64,000 bases of DNA from Acidobacteriota bacterium (lineage in GTDB: Bacteria > Acidobacteriota > Terriglobia > Terriglobales > Acidobacteriaceae). Location of the stretch: positions 121,096-185,095 of the forward strand of contig JAFDVW010000018.1 in the NCBI GenBank assembly GCA_018268755.1, read 5' to 3'. Shown here piece after piece: positions 17,307 to 25,655 of the stretch (position 1 is its first letter; every line of letters begins with the position of its first letter). The notes under the pieces were generated by a model that made no database searches, was not told the DNA's origin, and was given only the letters and a program-made list of their open reading frames with translations. A program made the position numbers and the translations under genes.

Positions 17307-18293
17307 ATGAAGCTCACGCCTGGAAAACTGGCCGGACTCAAAAAGGTATCCAACGACCGCGGCGTCATTGCCGCCGCTGCCATGGACCAGCGCGGTTCGC
17401 TCCAGAAGTCGCTGGCCAAGGAAAAGGGCTCAGCCGTCAGCGATGCCGAGATGGAAGAATTCAAATCGCTGGTCACCGAAGTCCTTACGCCTCACGCCAG
17501 CGCCATTCTGCTGGACCCCGAATGGGGTCTGCCCGCCTCCAAGAGGCGCGCGAAAAACGCCGGTCTGCTGCTGGCGTACGAAAAAACCGGATACGACAAG
17601 ACGGGCCCCGGCCGTCTTCCAGACCTGCTCAACCACTGGTCAGCCAAGCGACTGAAAGAAGCAGGCGCGGACTGCGTAAAAATCCTGCTCTATTACACCC
17701 CTTATGATCCCAAGGAAGTCAACGACCAGAAGCATGCCTGGGTGGAGCGCATCGGCGACGAGTGCCGCGCCAACGACATTCCGTACTTCCTGGAGTTTGT
17801 CGGATATGAAGAAGGCGCGGACGAAAAGGGCCTGGAGTACGCCAAGAAGAAGCCGCATATCGTCACGGAAAGCATGCGCGAATTCAGCAAAGACCGCTAT
17901 GGCGTCGACGTGCTGAAGGTGGAAGTGCCGGTCAACATGAAGTTCGTGGAAGGCACCAAGTCCCATGCGGGACAGACCGCGTACACCAAGAAGGAAGCGA
18001 TCGATCTCTTCCACAAGGCCGCCGCGGCCGCTACCAAGCCGTTCATCTATCTTTCGGCGGGCGTAAGCAACGCGGAGTTCAGCGAGACCCTGGAACTGGC
18101 CGGGGAAACCGGCGTGAAGTTCAACGGGGTACTGTGCGGACGCGCCACCTGGAAAGAAGGCATTCCGATTTATGCCAAGCAGGGCGCGGCTGCGTTCCGC
18201 AAATGGCTGGAGACGGAAGGTGTGGCCAACATCAACAATGTGAATGAAAAGCTGAAGACCGCCACTTCGTGGCACCCGATTTACGGGGTCTAG
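17307..18293 (+). CDS. lacD: Tagatose 1,6-diphosphate aldolase family (LacD-like class I aldolase)
   Basis: This 328-residue protein is a class I (Schiff-base) aldolase of the LacD family, which splits tagatose/fructose 1,6-bisphosphate into triose phosphates. It begins MKLTPGKLAGLKKVSNDRGV with the family motif AAAMDQRGSLQKSL. Substrate-barrel strands include ILLDPEWGLPAS, ADCVKILLYYTP, YFLEFVGYEEG and DVLKVEVPVNMKFVEG; the last contains the expected active-site lysine. ATG 17307 follows GGAGGA at 17297-17302. The gene stands alone, with no lac/tagatose genes, and is closed by a strong terminator. It may act as a general fructose-bisphosphate-type aldolase; that is inference. Confidence 0.88.
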   Translation: MKLTPGKLAGLKKVSNDRGVIAAAAMDQRGSLQKSLAKEKGSAVSDAEMEEFKSLVTEVLTPHASAILLDPEWGLPASKRRAKNAGLLLAYEKTGYDKTGPGRLPDLLNHWSAKRLKEAGADCVKILLYYTPYDPKEVNDQKHAWVERIGDECRANDIPYFLEFVGYEEGADEKGLEYAKKKPHIVTESMREFSKDRYGVDVLKVEVPVNMKFVEGTKSHAGQTAYTKKEAIDLFHKAAAAATKPFIYLSAGVSNAEFSETLELAGETGVKFNGVLCGRATWKEGIPIYAKQGAAAFRKWLETEGVANINNVNEKLKTATSWHPIYGV

Positions 18294-18310
18294 GCGCGCG
18301 CAGTCTCTTC

Positions 18311-18346
18311 ACCGGCACGGACCAGGGTCCGTGCCGGTTTTCTTTT
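18311..18346 (+). terminator. Intrinsic terminator after lacD
   Basis: A perfect 12-bp stem ACCGGCACGGAC / GTCCGTGCCGGT with a four-base loop (18311-18338) is followed by TTTCTTTT. It is among the clearest terminators in the window. Confidence 0.92.
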
Positions 18347-18393
18347 GTGCTCTTCGCGGTTAAGATTTTCCCATTCTGCTGGAAGGACCTGCC

Positions 18394-19185
18394 ATGAGCT
18401 CTCCTACCGCCCTCATCACCGGCGCTTCCGCCGGCATCGGTCATGAACTGGCCAAGTTCTTTGCCCAGGACCACTACAATCTGGTACTGGTGGCGCGCAG
18501 CGGTCCCAAGCTGACGCAGTTTGCCGGCGAGTTGCAGCGCCAGTTTGGCGTCAGCGTGAAACCAATCGCGCTCGACCTCGCCACCACTCCCGCGTCGCAG
18601 TTTCTCTTCGATCAGCTGCAACGCGAGAACATTGCCGTCGATGTGCTGGTCAACAATGCCGGCTACGGCAAGTTCGGCGCCTTTGCCGATATCCCGCTGG
18701 AAGAATCGCTAGGCCAGGTCCAGCTCAACATCACCGCCCTTACCCAGCTCACGCGGCTCTTTCTGACGCCGATGCTGGCCCGGCGATCGGGCAGGATCAT
18801 GAACGTGGCTTCGACGGCCGCCTTCCAGCCCGGGCCCATGATGGCGGTTTATTACGCGACCAAAGCTTATGTGCTTTCGTTTTCCGAGGCCCTGGCCAAC
18901 GAGGTCGCGGGCAGCGGTGTGTCCATCACCTGCTTTTGTCCTGGCCCTACCGACACCAGCTTTCAGGGGCGTGCCGGAACCGAAAACACCGTACTGCTGC
19001 GCAAGCTCAGGCCCATGGATGCCAAGACGGTGGCGCGTGATGCTTATCGCGCCGTGCAGGCGGGAAAAACGATATCTATCTCCGGATTTCGCAACTGGCT
19101 GCTGGCCGAATCGGTGCGCTTCGGGCCCCGCAAGCTGGTCACCGCAATCTCGCGCAAAGTGCTGGATCCCGTCTCGCGGGAATGA
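18394..19185 (+). CDS. Short-chain dehydrogenase/reductase (SDR) family protein
   Basis: This 263-residue classical SDR is an NAD(P)-dependent oxidoreductase. The Rossmann dinucleotide motif is ITGASAGIGHELAKFF at the N-terminus, the structural NNAG appears in DVLVNNAGYGKFG, and the catalytic triad is Ser in NVASTAAF plus Tyr and Lys in YYATKAYVLSF. The C-terminal half (CFCPGPTDTSFQGRAG, then ISGFRNWLLAE) resembles SDRs often annotated as acyl-chain or sterol-type reductases. ATG 18394 follows GGAAGGA. It is preceded by the lacD terminator and is monocistronic. The substrate cannot be told from sequence. Confidence 0.88.
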   Translation: MSSPTALITGASAGIGHELAKFFAQDHYNLVLVARSGPKLTQFAGELQRQFGVSVKPIALDLATTPASQFLFDQLQRENIAVDVLVNNAGYGKFGAFADIPLEESLGQVQLNITALTQLTRLFLTPMLARRSGRIMNVASTAAFQPGPMMAVYYATKAYVLSFSEALANEVAGSGVSITCFCPGPTDTSFQGRAGTENTVLLRKLRPMDAKTVARDAYRAVQAGKTISISGFRNWLLAESVRFGPRKLVTAISRKVLDPVSRE

Positions 19186-19197
19186 GGAAAACGCCCG

Positions 19198-20187
19198 CTA
19201 CTGCTGCGGCTGGTCGGGCGGAGGCTGCTGTGGGGGCGGCTGCCCCGGTTGTCCTGGTTGGTCACTGGGCTGCTCCCCGGCCTGTGGAGGCACGGGAATA
19301 TTGATTTGCTCGGCGGGCTCAGCCGGAATATCCGGGGGCGCAGCCGGGGCCTCGGGCACATACTCTTCCACAGCAGGAGACGGTTCCTCCGGCGCGGACC
19401 GCGCCGGGAAAGAAGGTTTTCCGGCGCCGCGCGGGCTCAACAACACGCTGCGCAATTGGGTGGGATCTTGTTCGGAGCCCACCAGCACGAAGTTGAATCT
19501 GGATCCGTTGAGCAGTGCGGCCAGCACGTCGCGGGCCGGGGCCATGCGAAAGTCGGCGGCCACCTGCTCCTGTTCGGCCCCGTTCGGAATCGGCACCTCC
19601 GCCCCGGTCTTGCGATGGATCTCGGTCAAAACTTCCGCCAGCGTGGCTTTGTCAGCCCAGATGCTCATATCCCCGCGCTGAAACTCGACCCGCACTCGCG
19701 CCGGAGGCGCAGCCGGTGGGGCGGAAATTACCGGATGCGTGGCCACAGCTTCCGTCACCGGAGTGGCTGGAGTCGCAACCCGCTCCGTCCCCGACTTCAG
19801 CTTCACGATGATCGTCTTGCCGGAAGGAAATAACTGATATTGCAAGGGCGCGCTCAGATCCAGTACGACGCGCGTCACCGGCGGATTGCTGGCGAACAAC
19901 CCCACCCGCACCCCCTTCAATTCACCGCGGCCGATCTGTACATTGCGCAATCCCGGACCCGGCGTAGCGTTGGGGAAATCCAGAATGAGCCGGTCGGGCG
20001 AGGGGATGGTCTGTGCCTGGGGAACCACCGCCTGGCTGGCCGTGATCTCCAGCTCCAGGTGGCCTCCGCTTCCCAGCACGGCGACTTGGCGAATGGTCGT
20101 GGCGGCTGGGACCTGGGCCTGGGCCGAACCCAGAAGCATTCCGCCCAGCAGTCCCGCACAGCACACTCGCAAAGCCCAATTCCGCAT
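19198..20187 (-). CDS. Secreted AMIN + STN domain protein (PilQ-like N-terminal half without secretin pore)
   Basis: This 329-residue protein has a signal peptide (MRNWALRVCCAGLLGGMLLG, cleavage near AQAQ). An AMIN domain at about 30-130 shows LELEITASQAVVPQAQTI, DRLILDFPNATP and TRVVLDLSAPLQYQL. A short secretin/TonB N-terminal (STN) module at about 170-240 (MSIWADKATLAEVLTEIHRK, VLAALLNGSRFNFVLVG) follows. The tail of about 90 residues is Pro/Gln-rich. AMIN and STN domains occur together in PilQ secretins, but no secretin beta-barrel follows here. A periplasmic peptidoglycan-binding or accessory role is plausible, not shown. It lies in a minus-strand run after PEP-CTERM and TPR genes. Confidence 0.8.
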   Translation of the reverse strand: MRNWALRVCCAGLLGGMLLGSAQAQVPAATTIRQVAVLGSGGHLELEITASQAVVPQAQTIPSPDRLILDFPNATPGPGLRNVQIGRGELKGVRVGLFASNPPVTRVVLDLSAPLQYQLFPSGKTIIVKLKSGTERVATPATPVTEAVATHPVISAPPAAPPARVRVEFQRGDMSIWADKATLAEVLTEIHRKTGAEVPIPNGAEQEQVAADFRMAPARDVLAALLNGSRFNFVLVGSEQDPTQLRSVLLSPRGAGKPSFPARSAPEEPSPAVEEYVPEAPAAPPDIPAEPAEQINIPVPPQAGEQPSDQPGQPGQPPPQQPPPDQPQQ

Positions 20188-20298
20188 AGAAGTTCTCGTT
20201 ATTGAGAATTCTAGCAGCGGAGTTCCAGCGCCGGCGCAACTTCCTGCATGACCGTAGTACTCAGAAGTACAAGGCCCAGGACCGCGGGTTTCCGGTGG

Positions 20299-21204
20299 CT
20301 ACTTTTTCAACCCCTTGCGATAGCGCCAGTAAATCCCCGCAATGCCAGAAGTTACCAACACGAGGGTGCCCGGCTCAGGAACCGGCGGCGGGGGCGGAGG
20401 CGGACAGGGATGATTGGGAGTGCAACTACGAGGTGGAATGCGCGGGGGCGCGATCGGCGGGAATCCCTGGCTGCCGCCAGGGCCACCAAAAAATCCCGTG
20501 CCCGTGCTTCCCGGGGGCAGGCCGGCAACCAGCCCGTCCGCGGGCGGACGCAGCAGCGCCGATTCGAAATTTCCTGGAAACGGGACAGGCGTCGCCGAGC
20601 CGTCGCCCACCGGCTGCTCCAGGCTTTCCAGATTGGGTTCAGCGGGCAAGGTCTCGCCTTTGGGCGACTCGGAAATCTGGTTGGCGCAGCGCGTGCGCGC
20701 CACGGTCTTGCCGTCGGTCAGAACTTTTTCACCCTTGCGCAGAGCAATCCGCTTACGCGACCAATACACCTTGTTCCCCACGCGATAAGAGAGATACACC
20801 AGCCGCGGCTGGGTGACCACGGAAACGTGGGCGTTCTGGAAATTGAAATCCGCATAATGGCGGGCCACCACCGGATCGCGCCGCGTGGCTGCCTGCAGCT
20901 CATTCACGCTGTGGGCGCCGCCGGGAACGATGGAGTACGGATAGACCGGATGTTTTTCTGCCGGGGCTGGAACGGAAGCGACGGCGGTGGATGAGGCCAG
21001 CGCCGCCAGTTGGTCACTGGTGTTTCCCCGCGTCCAGGTGGAGTTCACTGGATTGCTGAGCGTGCTGGACGAATGCGATCGGAAGCGGTGCAACGCGGCG
21101 CCTGCCAGCAGCAGACTCGCCAGCGTAATGCCCACCATGGCCACACGCCGGACCCGTCTGCGTTGGCGCGATCCCCTGCGCACACGCCTGACCTGGTAAT
21201 TCAC
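20299..21204 (-). CDS. PEP-CTERM sorting-domain protein
   Basis: This 301-residue envelope protein has a very basic N-terminus (RRVRRGSRQRRRVRR) followed by a transmembrane segment (VAMVGITLASLLLAGAA). A soluble region at about 45-200 contains RDPVVARHYADFNFQNAHV and LVYLSYRVGNKVYWSRKRIA. A Gly/Pro-rich linker then leads to a C-terminal PEP-CTERM signal: VPEPGTLVLVTSGIAGIYW followed by a basic end. Such tails are processed by exosortase, usually in biofilm/exopolysaccharide-producing Gram-negatives; the exosortase is not in this window. The body matches no domain I know. Residues DRV-like YRVGNKVYWSRKRIALRKGE suggest a small beta-rich domain. Confidence 0.78.
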   Translation of the reverse strand: MNYQVRRVRRGSRQRRRVRRVAMVGITLASLLLAGAALHRFRSHSSSTLSNPVNSTWTRGNTSDQLAALASSTAVASVPAPAEKHPVYPYSIVPGGAHSVNELQAATRRDPVVARHYADFNFQNAHVSVVTQPRLVYLSYRVGNKVYWSRKRIALRKGEKVLTDGKTVARTRCANQISESPKGETLPAEPNLESLEQPVGDGSATPVPFPGNFESALLRPPADGLVAGLPPGSTGTGFFGGPGGSQGFPPIAPPRIPPRSCTPNHPCPPPPPPPVPEPGTLVLVTSGIAGIYWRYRKGLKK

Positions 21205-21485
21205 AAAACTTCTCCTACACAGTTTCTGGGAATGGCAGGTGCCGGGGGAGCACCACTTGCATGTGCAGTTCTGCTACCAGACTGCCACTGGCAAAAGTCA
21301 GCAAACAGTGGCAATTACCACGCTTTATCGATCTTTACCTGGGAAAACGATGAATAGCTTTGCACAAAAAGGGCTGTGGATTTCTTCAATTTTCCCAGCT
21401 CTTTCCCATCTCGGCACCGCCCGGAGCTGCATTTCTACAGGCTATCCCGTAGCCGGCTCGCCCGCCTGACGGCCTAGCCTCATGG

Positions 21486-22628
21486 CTACTTCGGCTGAGG
21501 ATTGCCCGCCGGCGGCGGCAGATGGGCGCTGAACTGGTCAATCTCCTGCAATCGCTTTTGCGCCTCGGCAATTTCGTTGGGGTCGGAGGTAAGTTTGAGG
21601 AAGGCGCGCATGTGCTCGGCGGCGCCGGGAAAATTCCGCTTCTGCATCAGCACCAGGCCCAACACATAGTCCAGCTTGGCGATGTGGTGCTCACCGTCTA
21701 ATTTGAGGCCCTCGCGCAGGCTCTTTTCGGCCGCATCGAAATTGTGCGCCTGATATTGTCCGGCGCCGTTGTAGTACCAGGCTTCCAGATGACTGACCGG
21801 ATCGAGCGCCAGCAACTTATTGGTGGAATCCACCACGCCAGGCCAGTTCTGCGCCTGCAACGCACAATTCATCAGCCCCAGATACGGGTTGACGTACTTG
21901 GCATCGGCGGCCACCGACTGCTCAAAAGATTTTTGGGCGGAAGCAAAATCATTTTTCTGGAGTTGTACCCGTCCCAGTTCAAACCAGGCCGCGGCGTATC
22001 GGGGATAAATCTGCACCGCTTTTTCCAGGGACTTCCGGGCATCGTCCCATTGCTCTTTTTCAGCCTGCTTCTTGCCCTTTTCCAAAGCCTTTCTGGCCGG
22101 CTCCGGGGCCATCAGGCTAGTAGCACTGATGGTATGGCCCTCAACCGGGGCCAGAGGACGAATCACCACCTGCCCGATGTCCGAATTGGAGGACTCCCGC
22201 GCCCGCAGTCCAAGATGGACCAGCTCGGAGAAAAATCCCGGCAGGACGGCCTGTAGATCGCACTCTTGCAGACTGCGGTTTTCGCCCGTACGGGGGGCCT
22301 GCCCCCCCATGGTGTCGGCATCGGCAAAATCGACATAGGCCGTCGAATCCCGGACGCCGAAGGTAAAGCTGAATCGTCCCCGGCTGTCGCTGTAAGTCTC
22401 GGTGCGCTTCCGGCCGCGGCAGATGGTCTGGATCGCCACCGGCTCGCCCACTTCGCTGCCGTCAGGCAAGACCACTTTGCCGGAGATCAATATGGACTGT
22501 TGGAAGGTCAAGTCCCCGGAACTGGGACTGGGCACGCGCGACACGTTTCCACTGCCGCTATTTCTTACTTGAGACGGCAGCAGCACGGCGGAAAAACATA
22601 GAAGAACGACAATTCCCAGGGCCCTCAT
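21486..22628 (-). CDS. Secreted TPR protein with N-terminal carboxypeptidase-regulatory-like domain
   Basis: This 380-residue exported protein has a signal peptide (MRALGIVVLLCFSAVLLPS). A beta-sandwich at about 45-130 resembles carboxypeptidase regulatory-like domains (ILISGKVVLPDGSEVGEPV, TETYSDSRGRFSFTFG). At least four TPR repeats follow from about residue 180 (KSLEKAVQIYPRYAAAWFEL, QKSFEQSVAADAKYVNPYLG, AWYYNGAGQYQAHNFDAAEK, KLDYVLGLVLMQKRNFPGAA). The protein ends in a short Pro-rich tail. This domain pairing is common in Acidobacteria and points to a periplasmic scaffold. It is the first gene of the minus-strand run towards the PEP-CTERM protein, 281 bp away; that spacer holds no visible gene. 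Confidence 0.82.
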   Translation of the reverse strand: MRALGIVVLLCFSAVLLPSQVRNSGSGNVSRVPSPSSGDLTFQQSILISGKVVLPDGSEVGEPVAIQTICRGRKRTETYSDSRGRFSFTFGVRDSTAYVDFADADTMGGQAPRTGENRSLQECDLQAVLPGFFSELVHLGLRARESSNSDIGQVVIRPLAPVEGHTISATSLMAPEPARKALEKGKKQAEKEQWDDARKSLEKAVQIYPRYAAAWFELGRVQLQKNDFASAQKSFEQSVAADAKYVNPYLGLMNCALQAQNWPGVVDSTNKLLALDPVSHLEAWYYNGAGQYQAHNFDAAEKSLREGLKLDGEHHIAKLDYVLGLVLMQKRNFPGAAEHMRAFLKLTSDPNEIAEAQKRLQEIDQFSAHLPPPAGNPQPK

Positions 22629-22749
22629 ACCGCGTCCCCCAAGACGTGCCCATCATTATAGTCCTCAAAATGCCGGAGAGGGTCGGCGGCAGAGACAAGT
22701 TTCCGGCCCTCTGCCCATCCCGGGACTTCCCTCCCCGCGGCGGCTTATG

Positions 22750-22755
22750 TATACT
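22750..22755 (+). promoter_or_regulatory. TATACT -10 box of the aroF leader transcript
   Basis: TATACT, preceded directly by TG, ends ten bases before the leader-peptide ATG at 22766, so transcription should begin within a few bases of that codon. The -35 region is weak. No Shine-Dalgarno precedes the leader ORF, consistent with leaderless translation. Confidence 0.5.
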
Positions 22756-22765
22756 GGCTTTCCAG

Positions 22766-22861
22766 ATGAGAGCGAACCGCCACTACTTTAGCTTTACCTA
22801 CCGCTACTGGTTTCCGGTAGCGGCTCTGGCGGCGACCTTCGCTTGGCATCGACAGTTCTGA
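22766..22861 (+). CDS. Leader peptide rich in Phe, Tyr and Trp (attenuator of DAHP synthase)
   Basis: This short ORF encodes 31 residues, ten of them Phe/Tyr/Trp. Seven are packed into residues 7-16: HYFSFTYRYWF. The later part is Ala-rich and ends AWHRQF. The ORF starts just after a -10 box and stops 25 bases before a strong terminator in front of a DAHP synthase gene, the first enzyme of aromatic amino acid synthesis. That is the arrangement of ribosome-mediated attenuation, in which shortage of charged aromatic tRNAs stalls the ribosome and prevents termination. The Tyr12-Tyr14 codons coincide with the 5' arm of an RNA stem (22801-22807). The peptide itself is not expected to have a function. 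Confidence 0.8.
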   Translation: MRANRHYFSFTYRYWFPVAALAATFAWHRQF

Positions 22862-22910
22862 TGTAACCAGCGATCAACGTCACAGAAGCCGCGACTTACG
22901 AGTCGCGGCT
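22801..22910 (+). promoter_or_regulatory. Three-stem transcription attenuator upstream of DAHP synthase
   Basis: Four segments give mutually exclusive stems. Segment 1 CCGCTAC (22801-22807) pairs perfectly with segment 2 GTAGCGG (22817-22823). Segment 2, extended to GTAGCGGCT (22817-22825), pairs at eight of nine positions with segment 3 AGCCGCGAC (22887-22895), forming an antiterminator. Segment 3 AGCCGCGACT pairs over ten positions with segment 4 AGTCGCGGCT (22901-22910), forming the terminator. A ribosome stalled around Phe10-Tyr12 covers segment 1 and frees segment 2 for antitermination; one that reaches the stop codon lets the terminator form. Confidence 0.8.
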
Positions 22911-22920
22911 TTTACTTTTT
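22887..22920 (+). terminator. Intrinsic terminator (attenuator stem 3:4)
   Basis: A perfect 10-bp stem AGCCGCGACT / AGTCGCGGCT with a TACG loop is followed by TTTACTTTTT. It lies only 11 bases before the DAHP synthase start codon, so readthrough is required for expression. Confidence 0.92.
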
Positions 22921-22930
22921 GGGAGCATAT

Positions 22931-23848
22931 ATGAACGGCGCCTCGGAACACGCAGGACGAAGTAACGGACAGCTCGCACAGGAAGCAGTTCTCCTTCCCT
23001 CCACCCCGGTCAACGGAAAAACCAAACTTCCCTACCCGCTGGCCCATCGCCAGAACAAAAGCGAACGCACTCTGGTGCAAGTCGGCCCGGTGCAGATTGG
23101 CGCGGGTTTTCCCGTAGTCATCGCCGGACCCTGCTCCGTGGAATCCTACGAGCAGACCTCCGCCACCGCCCACGCAGTCAAAGCCGCCGGCGCGCACATG
23201 CTGCGCGGGGGCGCCTACAAGCCGCGCACTTCTCCTTATGATTTCCAGGGACTCGGGCAAGAGGCGCTGCAGATTCTGGCCACCGTGCGCACGGAAACCG
23301 GACTGCCCATCGTCTCCGAAGTATTAAGCACCGACGACGTCGACCTGGTCTCGGAATACGTGGACATGCTGCAGATTGGGGCGCGCAACATGCAGAACTT
23401 CGCCCTGCTGCGCCGCATCTCCGCCACCCGCAAACCGGTGCTGCTGAAACGCGGGCCCTCGGCCACGGTGAAGGAGTGGCTGCTGGCGGCGGAGTATCTG
23501 CTGGCCGGCGGCAACGAGCAGGTCGTACTTTGTGAGCGCGGCATTCGCTCCTTTGACAGCGATCTGCGCAACACCTTCGACGTGGCCGCGCTGGCCCTGG
23601 CCCGCGAACTCAGCCATCTGCCGGTCCTGGCCGACCCCTCCCACGCCACCGGCCGCCGCGATCTGATCATTCCAGTCTCCAAAGCAGGACTGGCGGCGGG
23701 CGCCAACGGCCTCATCATCGAAGTCCACCCCGATCCCAGCCAGGCGCTTTCCGATGGGCCGCAGTCGCTCGATTTCGCCGGCTTCGCCGCCGTCATGGAC
23801 TCCCTGCGCCACATGTTCCGCATGCATCCGGTGGCGGAGCAGGCGTGA
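22931..23848 (+). CDS. aroF: 3-deoxy-7-phosphoheptulonate (DAHP) synthase, type I-beta
   Basis: The enzyme condenses phosphoenolpyruvate and erythrose 4-phosphate, committing carbon to the shikimate pathway. The 305-residue product carries the type I-beta signatures: [35 protein letters not shown] (PEP/metal site), [47 protein letters not shown] and [14 protein letters not shown]. The N-terminal about 45 residues are unconserved and lack the ACT-like or chorismate-mutase domain that makes some homologues feedback-sensitive, which fits control by attenuation. Ribosome site GGGAG (22921-22925) precedes ATG. A terminator-bearing spacer leads to chorismate mutase. Confidence 0.95.
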   Translation: MNGASEHAGRSNGQLAQEAVLLPSTPVNGKTKLPYPLAHRQNKSERTLVQVGPVQIGAGFPVVIAGPCSVESYEQTSATAHAVKAAGAHMLRGGAYKPRTSPYDFQGLGQEALQILATVRTETGLPIVSEVLSTDDVDLVSEYVDMLQIGARNMQNFALLRRISATRKPVLLKRGPSATVKEWLLAAEYLLAGGNEQVVLCERGIRSFDSDLRNTFDVAALALARELSHLPVLADPSHATGRRDLIIPVSKAGLAAGANGLIIEVHPDPSQALSDGPQSLDFAGFAAVMDSLRHMFRMHPVAEQA

Positions 23849-23965
23849 CCATGAGATCACCGCACCCCGTCCACCACACGGTCTCCTGGCGGCGCGGAGG
23901 TGTGCCCGGACCGGCGGCGGAGCAGCCGCGATGGTCCTGGCCTGACAATTCCACCTTATCCAATT

Positions 23966-24000
23966 CGCCGCGCTTCCCTTTTCGGGGGCGCGGCGTTTTT
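23966..24000 (+). terminator. Terminator between aroF and chorismate mutase
   Basis: The stem CGCCGCGC (23966-23973) / GCGCGGCG (23988-23995) has extra CCC/GGG pairing in the loop and is followed by TTTTT. It lies inside a 52-codon open frame (23851-24007) with three Trp codons that ends directly before the next gene's ribosome site, so it may act conditionally. Confidence 0.85.
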
Positions 24001-24022
24001 CTGTCCTGAGGAAGGGCCCGGC

Positions 24023-24307
24023 ATGGCAAAGAACGTCGCTTTAGGAATGGAAAGACATCGAGAACACATTGACCGCATCGATGCCCGCCTGCTCAAACTG
24101 CTGAACGAGCGCGCCCGGCGCGCGCTGGAGATTGGCCGCATCAAGCGTCACCACAAGGTTCGCCTGGTGGACGCCCGGCGCGAATTGGCCATTTTGCAAC
24201 GTCTGCGGGCCGGCAACCCGGGCCCGCTGGACAATCATGGCGTAGAGGCTATTTTTCGCGCCATTCTGCGGCAATCCCGCCGTTTGCAGCGGAGTGTAGA
24301 GACGTAG
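24023..24307 (+). CDS. Chorismate mutase, AroQ type
   Basis: Chorismate mutase rearranges chorismate to prephenate, the branch point to Phe and Tyr. The 94-residue product is the all-alpha AroQ fold. Its first helix is MERHREHIDRIDARLLKLLN with the conserved I-D-x-I-D-x-x-L-L-x-L-L-N-x-R pattern, then ERARRALEIGRIKRHHKV with the active-site Arg/Lys, and VDARRELAILQRL. The C-terminal helix ends in GVEAIFRAILRQSRRLQ. ATG 24023 is chosen because GAGGAAGGG (24008-24016) is properly spaced; open frame further upstream contains no domain. It follows aroF, so the two make a short aromatic-pathway unit. Confidence 0.9.
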   Translation: MAKNVALGMERHREHIDRIDARLLKLLNERARRALEIGRIKRHHKVRLVDARRELAILQRLRAGNPGPLDNHGVEAIFRAILRQSRRLQRSVET

Positions 24308-24320
24308 CTGGGCTACGTCT

Positions 24321-24324
<4 letters not shown>
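24296..24324. repeat. 13-bp inverted repeat holding both convergent stop codons
   Basis: GTAGAGACGTAGC (24296-24308) and GCTACGTCTCTAC (24312-24324) form a perfect stem with a three-base loop. The stop codon of chorismate mutase (24305-24307) lies in one arm and that of tdh (complement of 24321-24323) in the other. There is no T-tract, so it is either a bidirectional RNA 3'-end hairpin or a dispersed palindrome. Confidence 0.75.
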
Positions 24325-25355
<1,031 letters not shown>

Positions 25356-25621
25356 GCAGTTCCTTCTCACGGATTGCCAGAAGTGCAGCAAGCCATGACC
25401 ACGATATCGCGCACGCGCCTCCGGTGCAATCGCGCGCGGTGGAGTTTCTTCTCTGTGAAACTTCCTGGGCCAGTGCAGCTCCGGAAGGCCACGCCTGGCG
25501 GCCATTCTCCGTCGCTCGCGGCCGGCGCTAGCCTCTTTCCCAGGATCTTCTACAAAGTTCAGCGTATTGAAGTTTTTTATACGCCCCGCATTTACCGCAT
25601 AGAATGCGGCTTTTGCTGATC

Positions 25622-25647
25622 TATAATTCTCGAAACGGAATCGTTTC
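25622..25647 (+). promoter_or_regulatory. tolQ promoter -10 box with adjacent inverted repeat
   Basis: TATAAT at 25622-25627 is followed by GAAACG-GAAT-CGTTTC (25632-25647), a perfect 6-bp inverted repeat covering the expected transcription start, eight bases before the tolQ ATG. No clear Shine-Dalgarno is present. The repeat could be an operator or an RNA hairpin that limits initiation. Confidence 0.5.
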
Positions 25648-25655
25648 CAAAAAAC

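Noticed and set aside
21205-21485. Possible riboswitch in the spacer before the PEP-CTERM gene
   Set aside because: There is some GC-rich pairing, but I could not match a c-di-GMP or other known aptamer core and saw no expression platform.
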